DNA of 64,000 nucleotides from Agromyces bracchium (GTDB lineage Bacteria; Actinomycetota; Actinomycetes; Actinomycetales; Microbacteriaceae): NCBI RefSeq assembly GCF_009709675.1, contig NZ_WMLB01000006.1:62001-126000 (forward strand), in the 5' to 3' direction. The notes under the pieces were generated by a model that worked only from the letters and a program-made list of their open reading frames with translations, did not search any database and had not been told where the DNA came from. The stretch's first letter is position 1. Each line of letters begins with the position of its first letter. Shown here piece after piece: positions 57,209-64,000 of the stretch. A program made the translations under genes and the position numbers.

Positions 57209-58579
57209 CTACGCCGTCCACCACGGCCGCAGCGGCAGCTCGCCCACTCCCCCGCGCTCGTCGGGCTTCACCGCCAGAACCTGGTGCAGCTGGATGCCGC
57301 CGCGCTCGAACTGCAGCCGCGACCCGGCCATGTAGAGCCCCCAGACCTTCGCGGTCGGCAGGCCGACCTCGTCGACCGCCTCGTCCCAGTGCTCGACGAG
57401 GTTGGCGCACCAGTCGCGCAGGGTGAGCGCGTAGTGCGGGCGCAGGTTCTCCTCGTGCAGCACCTCGAGGCCGACATCCTGCGCTTCGGTGATGATGCGC
57501 CCGGACCCGGTGAGCTCCCCGTCGGGGAAGACGTAGCGGTCGATGAACCCGTGCGTCGAGGGTTCGGACCGGTTGTCGGGGCGGGTGATGCAGTGGTTGA
57601 GCAGCAGCCCGCCGGGGCGCAGCCGCGACTGCAGGAAGCGGAAGTACTTCGCGTAGTTGCGCACCCCGATGTGCTCGAGCAGCCCGATCGACGACACCGC
57701 GTCGAACCCGGTGTCGGCGATGTCGCGGTAGTCGCCGTGGCGCACCTCGGCGAGCTCGCCCAGGCCCTCCTCGGCGATGGCGCGCTGCGACCACGTGGCC
57801 TGCTCCTCCGACAGCGTGACGCCGACGACACGGATGCCGCGGCGCGCCGCATAGCGCACCATGCCGCCCCAGCCGCAGCCCACGTCGAGCAGCCGGTCGC
57901 CCGGCGCCAGCCGCAGCTTCTCGAAGACGAGCCGGTACTTGTTCTCCTGGGCTTCGTCGAGGGATGCCTCGGGGCGCGGGTAGCACGCGCAGGTGTAGGT
58001 CATCGACGGCCCGAGCACCCACTCGTAGAAGGTGTTCGACACGTCGTAGTGGTGGTGGATGGCCTCGGCGTCCCGCGCCTTGCTGTGCCGGCGGCCCGTG
58101 GCGACCCGACGCCAGCGGGGCGGCGCCTCCCCCGGCGGCGGCGCGATGGGTCGCAGGTGCTCGACGCCGATCGAACGGAGGATCTGCGCGATGGATCGTG
58201 GCGGCGGCATCCGGAACACCAGTTCGTCGGCGAGCGCCCGGAGCAGTTCGTAGGGGTCGCCCGGGTGCACGCCGTGGACCTCGAGGTCGCCGGCGATGTA
58301 GGCGCGAGCGAGGCCGAGGTCGCCGCGACCGGTGGCGAGGTAGGTCGTGCCCCGCGGCGTCTTCAGTTCGATGCCGAGCGGGGCGTCGGGCGGGCCCGCC
58401 GAGCTGCCGTCGTACGCGGTGAACCGCAGCGGAAGTCGCCCGCCGGCGACGAGCTCCAGGATCTCGGCGAGGGTGAGCCTGCCCGAGGCATCCGGCTTCG
58501 GCGCGGCATCCGCCGACGCACCATCGGGCGTGGCATCCGTCGTCGCCGACCCGGGCCCGCGCTCCTTGAACGTCGTCAT
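57209..58579 (-). CDS. SAM-dependent fatty-acyl methyltransferase (CFA synthase / TmsB-like)
   Basis: A 456-residue protein of the cyclopropane-fatty-acyl-phospholipid synthase family. The N-terminal domain (to about 175) leads to HHYDVSNTFYEWVLGPSMTYTCACYP, the SAM-binding LDVGCGWGGMVRYAARRG near 242, and HIGVRNYAKYFRFL. Pairing with a DHCR24-like FAD reductase is the layout of the tmsA/tmsB (bfaA/bfaB) genes, in which the methyltransferase adds a methyl to oleate and the partner reduces the methylene product to 10-methylstearate. Plain cyclopropane synthase is the alternative. The ATG overlaps the reductase stop. Confidence 0.85.
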   Translation of the reverse strand: MTTFKERGPGSATTDATPDGASADAAPKPDASGRLTLAEILELVAGGRLPLRFTAYDGSSAGPPDAPLGIELKTPRGTTYLATGRGDLGLARAYIAGDLEVHGVHPGDPYELLRALADELVFRMPPPRSIAQILRSIGVEHLRPIAPPPGEAPPRWRRVATGRRHSKARDAEAIHHHYDVSNTFYEWVLGPSMTYTCACYPRPEASLDEAQENKYRLVFEKLRLAPGDRLLDVGCGWGGMVRYAARRGIRVVGVTLSEEQATWSQRAIAEEGLGELAEVRHGDYRDIADTGFDAVSSIGLLEHIGVRNYAKYFRFLQSRLRPGGLLLNHCITRPDNRSEPSTHGFIDRYVFPDGELTGSGRIITEAQDVGLEVLHEENLRPHYALTLRDWCANLVEHWDEAVDEVGLPTAKVWGLYMAGSRLQFERGGIQLHQVLAVKPDERGGVGELPLRPWWTA

Positions 58580-59967
58580 CGTCGTTGCACCGCCTTCGCG
58601 TAGAGGTCGAGGAGCCGTGAGTCGGGGTCGTACCGCCGCTTCGCGGCGCGGTAGGCATCGCCGCCGTAGAGCGCGTCGAACTCGTCGCGCGGGTAGTAGG
58701 CGTCGGAGTACAGCGACTTGTGCCCGTCGAGCTCGCTGACCTTGTGCTCGATCAGCCGGTTCGTCGCGCCCTCGGTCGCGCCGACCGGCACGGTCGACCA
58801 GAAGCCGACGTTCACGTAGGTGCGGTGCGACTCGAGCGGATACAGCGGCCAGTCGGTGTCGTCGCGCGGTCGCAGCGGGCACAGCCAGATCGGCTCGATC
58901 GGCACCTCGGCGAGGAACCAGTCGAGGAACTCCGCGGCCCGCTCGATCGGGATCTCGACGTCCTGGATCACGCGCTCGCGCGGCGGCCGGCCGCCGAACC
59001 GCTCGATGCGGTTTCCGATGTCGTACCGCCGTTCGAGCTTCATGAGCTTCCAGTACGCGCTGCTGCGCCGGTAGCGCCGCGGCCAGACCCGGCGAACGAG
59101 CGGATGCTGCGCGCCGAACGCCTGCGAGCACCAGAACCAGTCGGTGTCCCACCGCCACAGGTAGTCGTGGATGATGAGCCGGTCGTGCGTCGCGCCATCC
59201 GCATGCTGGATGGAGCGGTAGAAGATGCGCTGGCCGGTGTAGTCGCTGGTCGGGCCGGATGCCGCGGTCTGCACGCCCACGCAGAGGTAGCTCTCGTCGG
59301 CGCTGAAGACGACCCCGTCGAGGTAGTCGACGCGGGTGCCGTCGTCGAGGGCGCCGGACTCGACGATGCGGTCCATCGTGTCGACGAGGTCGGCGAGGGC
59401 GTGGAACCGCAGGTGCGTGAGCGCGACGAACGGCTGCACCGGCTCGAGCTCGATGCGCAGGCGCACGGCGTACCCGAGCGTGCCGTACGAGTTCGGGAAC
59501 GCGTGGAACAGGTCGGCGTGCTCTGTCGGCGACGCGGTCACGACCTCGCCGGCGCCGGTGAGGATGTCGAGCTCCAGCACCGACTCGTGCGGCAGCCCGT
59601 TGCGGAACGACGTCGACTCGATCCCGAGGCCCGTCACCGCGCCGCCCAGTGTGATGGTCTTCAGCTGCGGCACCACCAGCGGCGCCAACCCGTAGGGCAG
59701 CGTGGCCGCGACGAGATCCTCGTATGTGCACATGCCGGCCACGTCGGCCGTCCGCGCCTGGGCGTCGACCGCGATGACCTGCGTCAGCCCCGACGTGTCC
59801 AGGCCCCGGGCCTCGACTCGGTCGCGCGACCGGAACAGGTTCGACGTCGGCTTCGCCAGCCGCACCGTCGCCGTCGCCGGCAGTGCCCGGTAGCTCTCCA
59901 GCAGGCGCTCCACGCCGTCAGCGTGGGCGGCTCGTGCGTCAATCGCGTCGGTCGCAGGAGCGGACAC
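58576..59967 (-). CDS. FAD-linked reductase (DHCR24/TmsA-like)
   Basis: A 463-residue FAD-binding (PCMH-type) oxidoreductase. The FAD domain shows RLAKPTSNLFRSRD, VIAVDAQARTADVAGMCTYEDLVAATLPYGLAPLVVPQLKTITLGGAVTGLGIES and HESVLELDILTG, as in sterol delta-24 reductase-like proteins. The C-terminal half is specific to the actinobacterial group that includes mycobacterial Rv0449c. It would reduce the methylene-fatty acyl intermediate made by the methyltransferase. The start is uncertain: GTG 59967, ATG 60003 and ATG 60018 are all possible, and 59967 best fits family length. Confidence 0.83.
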   Translation of the reverse strand: MSAPATDAIDARAAHADGVERLLESYRALPATATVRLAKPTSNLFRSRDRVEARGLDTSGLTQVIAVDAQARTADVAGMCTYEDLVAATLPYGLAPLVVPQLKTITLGGAVTGLGIESTSFRNGLPHESVLELDILTGAGEVVTASPTEHADLFHAFPNSYGTLGYAVRLRIELEPVQPFVALTHLRFHALADLVDTMDRIVESGALDDGTRVDYLDGVVFSADESYLCVGVQTAASGPTSDYTGQRIFYRSIQHADGATHDRLIIHDYLWRWDTDWFWCSQAFGAQHPLVRRVWPRRYRRSSAYWKLMKLERRYDIGNRIERFGGRPPRERVIQDVEIPIERAAEFLDWFLAEVPIEPIWLCPLRPRDDTDWPLYPLESHRTYVNVGFWSTVPVGATEGATNRLIEHKVSELDGHKSLYSDAYYPRDEFDALYGGDAYRAAKRRYDPDSRLLDLYAKAVQRR

Positions 59968-60063
59968 ACCCTCACGGTAGTCCGTGGGGACCGGTGCCCG
60001 CATGGGCTCCTGCCGCATTCTCCGCGGCAGCCCGGGCAACTCGACGTATTCCGCCCCCCTGGG

Positions 60064-60105
60064 CCGGAACCGGAGCCGGGGCCGGGGCCGGGGCCGGGGC
60101 CGGGG
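60064..60105 (+). repeat. hexanucleotide tandem repeat (CCGGGG)n
   Basis: Seven hexamers in a row: CCGGAA, CCGGAG, then five perfect CCGGGG units. The runs of four G in regular spacing could form a G-quadruplex on the plus strand. It lies in the noncoding stretch upstream of the reductase gene and just before the IS remnant. Confidence 0.85.
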
Positions 60106-60185
60106 AAAGAGGGTCGGTCTCGGTGAGCTGGTCTCGCTGAATCGGCCTGACTTTCGTTCCGTTCTTCAAGCAAGGATGGAACACG

Positions 60186-60380
60186 ATGAACAGGAAGTAC
60201 TCGCCAGAGATGTGTAAGCGGCCGTTGCGGATGCTCGCTGAGACGCGGCCGGAGTACCCGAGCTTGATGAGCGCGGTCCGGCACGTGGCGGGGCTGATCG
60301 GGATGAGCCCGGAGACGCTGCGGCTCTGGCAGCGTCGGTACGAGATCGACGCCGGGGTGAAGCCCCGTGTGACCACGGAC
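60186..60380 (+). pseudogene. IS3-type transposase OrfA remnant
   Basis: From ATG 60186 the frame encodes MNRKYSPEMCKRPLRMLAE, then VRHVAGLIGMSPETLRLWQRRYEIDAGVKP, the helix-turn-helix half of an IS3-family OrfA. Similarity stops after about 65 residues at VTTDAA, before the leucine-zipper part, and no OrfB follows. A TGAATCGGCC at 60138 could be the left terminal repeat. The element is a dead 5' stub. Confidence 0.75.
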
Positions 60381-60402
60381 GCGGCTGACGTCGATCCGGC
60401 GA

Positions 60403-60612
60403 GCGTTCGTCCTCGACCCAGTTCGAGCGGACGCGATCCTGCGCATGCAGGTGCGACGATTCACACCAACGGCGATCCAGCAGATGCGCGCTGAACTGGC
60501 CGACATCGACGCGATCCTCTCGTCTGAGCGACCGACACGATCCCCGTGCGGGCGCTGCGCAGTTTCCGATCCGCCTCAGTCCTTGGCAGCCAGATCGCAT
60601 TATCGGAACTGA
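60403..60612 (+). pseudogene. unidentified coding fragment after the IS stub
   Basis: An open stretch of 70 codons without a start, reading ADAILRMQVRRFTPTAIQQM and then RAELADIDAILSSERP, with a helical character. It begins where the transposase similarity ends. The pattern loosely recalls helical segments of larger enzymes but I cannot assign it. It looks like a gene tail joined by recombination. Confidence 0.35.
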
Positions 60613-60681
60613 GCCGATTGAGTCGCGCGCGCAGCACGCCTGCCGGCGTGCTATGAATCGAGGACCGACGCCTGAAGGGGC

Positions 60682-61281
60682 TCAGTGCTGGATGCCTCGG
60701 AGCCATCCATCGAGGGGCTGAACGCCGGCGGCGACGGCTGCCGCGACAGGAATACCCAGAGACTCACGGAGCTCGCTACGACCCACTCCTGACAACGTGT
60801 ACGTCGGGATTCGGGGGAGGCCGTCGACCAGAAAGAACTCGCTGCTCGCGGTGCGTGCAGGGTGGCGCACCGTCCGCCCATTCTCAAGCGTCTCGGTTGA
60901 GCCACGTAGCGTGACGATGCGCGAGCCTGACAGCAATTCCCATACCCCGCCAGCCTGATCCAAGATGGCGCGGACAGGGCTCGGGCCCCATTCCGTCGAG
61001 TACTTCCACCCCATCAGTGCCCAACCCCTACCCCAGAAATTGCTCTGCTCGGTGCGCGTCCATCCGCGCACGCCCCGCTCATCGAAAGCCGCCTTCCAGT
61101 CGGAGACGGCCTCGGAGACAAAGATGTCTCGGGCAGGAATGTGAGCTTCAATCAACAGACCGGTGAGTTCCATAGTCCAGTCGTCCGTCCACGGGGCTTG
61201 CCGCTCGGATTCCTCTCTCGCTGCTCGTTCCCGTTCCGCCTTCGAGGCCAGCATTTCCCCAGCGTCATCCATCAGTCCCAT
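60682..61281 (-). CDS. hypothetical protein, 199 residues
   Basis: I do not recognise this protein. It begins with a charged helix (ASKAERERAAREESERQAPW), then a mixed alpha/beta region with several Trp residues (FWGRGWALMGWKYSTEWGP), a strand-rich part (GSRIVTLRGSTETLENGRTVRH) and a C-terminal helix. No signal peptide or membrane helix is seen. It has no operon partner, lying between the decayed IS region and nrdF, and its codon use is less GC-biased than the ribonucleotide reductase genes, which fits a transferred gene. Confidence 0.65.
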   Translation of the reverse strand: MGLMDDAGEMLASKAERERAAREESERQAPWTDDWTMELTGLLIEAHIPARDIFVSEAVSDWKAAFDERGVRGWTRTEQSNFWGRGWALMGWKYSTEWGPSPVRAILDQAGGVWELLSGSRIVTLRGSTETLENGRTVRHPARTASSEFFLVDGLPRIPTYTLSGVGRSELRESLGIPVAAAVAAGVQPLDGWLRGIQH

Positions 61282-61453
61282 GGGGAGAATCTAGCGGGCG
61301 CCGACCCTACCCGCCCTCGGCCAGTTCGCTCTTCCGGTGCACGCTCTCATGCTGCTCGACTGACCCCGACGCGGTGGTTTCCAGTGACCGTCGCATCGGC
61401 CCAGAATCCGGGCCTCTCACCAGCCGTCTCGGGCCGGAGTCAGAATCGGGAGA

Positions 61454-62569
<1,116 letters not shown>

Positions 62570-64000
62570 TCATAGTGTGCACGAGACGCACATTTCCAGC
62601 TCTGTGCCCTCGAGCGCCTGCTGACGCAGCCGGATGTAGTAGATCGTCTTGATGCCCTTGCGCCAGGCGTAGATCTGGGCCTTGTTGATGTCGCGCGTCG
62701 TCGCGGTGTCCTTGAAGAACAGCGTGAGCGAGAGGCCCTGGTCGACGTGCTGCGTCGCCGCGGCGTAGGTGTCGATGACCTTCTCGTAGCCGATCTCGTA
62801 CGCGTCCTCGTAGTACTCGAGGTTGTCGTTCGTCATGAACGGCGCCGGGTAGTAGACGCGACCGAGCTTGCCTTCCTTGCGGATCTCGATCTTCGACGCG
62901 ATCGGGTGGATCGACGACGTCGAGTTGTTGATGTACGAGATCGAGCCGGTCGGCGGCACCGCCTGCAGGTTCTGGTTGTAGATGCCGTGCTCCTGGATGG
63001 AGGCCTTCAGCTCCTGCCAGTCGTGCTGCGTCGGGATGTGCACGCCGGCGTCGGCGAACAGCTCGATGACCCGTGCGGTCTGGGGCACCCACGCGGCATC
63101 CGTGTACTTGTCGAAGAACTCGCCCGACGCGTACTTCGAGTCGGCGAACCCGTCGAAGGCCTCACCGCGCTCGATCGCGATGCGGTTCGACGCGCGCAGC
63201 GCGTGGAAGAGCACCGTGTAGAAGTAGATGTTCGTGAAGTCGATGCCCTCCTCGCTGCCGTAGTGGATGCGCTCGCGGGCGAGGTAGCCGTGCAGGTTCA
63301 TCTGGCCGAGGCCGATGGCGTGCGACTTGTCGTTGCCGTCTTCGACGGACCGCACCGACGAGATGTGCGACATGTTCGAGACGGCGGTGAGGCCGCGGAT
63401 GGCGGTCTCCACCGTCTTGCCGAGGTCGGGCGAGTCCATCGACAGCGCGATGTTCATCGACCCGAGGTTGCACGAGATGTCCTTGCCGATCTGGGCGTAG
63501 GAGAGGTCTTCGTTGTAGGTCGTCGGCGTGTTGACCTGGAGGATCTCGGAGCACAGGTTCGACATGTTGATCCGGCCCTTGATCGGGTTGGCCTTGTTCA
63601 CCGTGTCCTCGAACACGATGTAGGGGTAGCCCGACTCGAACTGGATCTCGGCGATCGTCTGGAAGAACTCGCGCGCGTTGATCTTCGTCTTCTTGATGCG
63701 CGGGTCGTCGACCATGGCGCGGTAGTTCTCGGTGATCGGCACGTCGCCGAACGGCTTGCCGTAGACGCGCTCGACGTCGTACGGCGAGAAGAGGTACATG
63801 TCCTCGTTGTTCTTCGCGAGCTCGAACGTGATGTCGGGCACGACGACGCCGAGGGAGAGCGTCTTGATGCGGATCTTCTCGTCGGCGTTCTCGCGCTTGG
63901 TGTCGAGGAACCGCATGATGTCGGGGTGGTGCGCCGACAGGTACACCGCACCGGCGCCCTGGCGCGCGCCGAGCTGGTTGGCGTACGAGAACGAGTCCTC
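62570..64000 (-). CDS. nrdE: class Ib ribonucleotide reductase large subunit, C-terminal part
   Basis: The last 476 residues of NrdE; the gene runs off the window at 64000 in frame. Visible catalytic landmarks are [12 protein letters not shown] with the active-site Cys, [11 protein letters not shown], and [19 protein letters not shown]. The C-terminal redox tail ends in CVSCTL, the pair re-reduced by NrdH glutaredoxin-like protein. With NrdF it makes deoxyribonucleotides. The N-terminal third, including nucleotide-specificity regions, is outside the window. Confidence 0.96.
   Translation of the reverse strand, partial: EDSFSYANQLGARQGAGAVYLSAHHPDIMRFLDTKRENADEKIRIKTLSLGVVVPDITFELAKNNEDMYLFSPYDVERVYGKPFGDVPITENYRAMVDDPRIKKTKINAREFFQTIAEIQFESGYPYIVFEDTVNKANPIKGRINMSNLCSEILQVNTPTTYNEDLSYAQIGKDISCNLGSMNIALSMDSPDLGKTVETAIRGLTAVSNMSHISSVRSVEDGNDKSHAIGLGQMNLHGYLARERIHYGSEEGIDFTNIYFYTVLFHALRASNRIAIERGEAFDGFADSKYASGEFFDKYTDAAWVPQTARVIELFADAGVHIPTQHDWQELKASIQEHGIYNQNLQAVPPTGSISYINNSTSSIHPIASKIEIRKEGKLGRVYYPAPFMTNDNLEYYEDAYEIGYEKVIDTYAAATQHVDQGLSLTLFFKDTATTRDINKAQIYAWRKGIKTIYYIRLRQQALEGTELEMCVSCTL

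Overview
The window is GC-rich, densely coded DNA from an actinobacterium, most likely a member of the Microbacteriaceae. This is an inference from the very high third-position GC, frequent GTG starts, many ATGA/GTGA stop-start overlaps, the class Ib ribonucleotide reductase pair, and the recurrent word GGATGCC/GGCATCC, which overrides normal codon choice. No tRNA, rRNA, CRISPR array or complete mobile element was seen.

Layout. 0.1-4 kb: an MBL-fold hydrolase, a MazEF-type toxin-antitoxin pair with a palindromic, possibly leaderless promoter, a 55-residue membrane peptide, an FGE-fold protein lacking the catalytic cysteines, and an ICMT-like membrane protein. 4-11 kb: a four-gene minus-strand operon (MHS transporter, amidohydrolase, AruI-like ThDP decarboxylase, guanidinobutyrase/agmatinase-like ureohydrolase) divergent from a two-module Lrp regulator, with a perfect 13-bp inverted repeat between them; it reads as a guanidino-compound or arginine catabolic unit. 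11-14.5 kb: a lytic transglycosylase-like protein and a PadR-DUF1048-ABC export operon. 14.5-17.5 kb: a tight operon of a KASIII-like condensing enzyme, a heme-oxygenase-fold di-iron enzyme and an unrecognised protein, the best candidate here for an undescribed pathway. 17.6-30.8 kb: a catabolic region with an LLM flavin enzyme, an FAD monooxygenase-MarR-DUF3237 operon, and a TetR-linked seven-gene operon (CocE/NonD hydrolase, second DUF3237 protein, complete peptide-type ABC importer, amidase).

31-48 kb: a secreted PxKF protein, a NarL-type two-component system, an OhrR-like MarR with an MDR oxidoreductase, a decayed CPBP protease, LysR with an SdhA-like flavoprotein, a SulP transporter behind a nine-codon leader, a frameshifted small gene, a CrtC/AttH-like lipocalin protein, a VOC protein, a GT87-type membrane protein and an Asp/Glu racemase-family protein. 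48-54.7 kb is mosaic: an ArsR-AHSA1 pair; a 4.4-kb TetR-controlled block (serine hydrolase, alpha/beta hydrolase, MDR reductase) lying between two pieces of one broken cfa-like gene end; then a 5'-truncated PfkB kinase fused to unrelated sequence. 54.8-56.2 kb holds an XRE-domain protein with a Gly/Ala-rich membrane segment. 56.2-60 kb carries a diacylglycerol-kinase-family gene and a methyltransferase/FAD-reductase pair resembling the tmsB/tmsA (bfaB/bfaA) genes for 10-methyl fatty acids. 60-61.3 kb is another decayed junction with a hexanucleotide repeat and an IS3-type OrfA remnant. The window closes with nrdF and the 3' part of nrdE.

All functional calls rest on reading the translated sequence against remembered family features; no search was run. 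Start codons are by ribosome-binding-site and family-length judgement.
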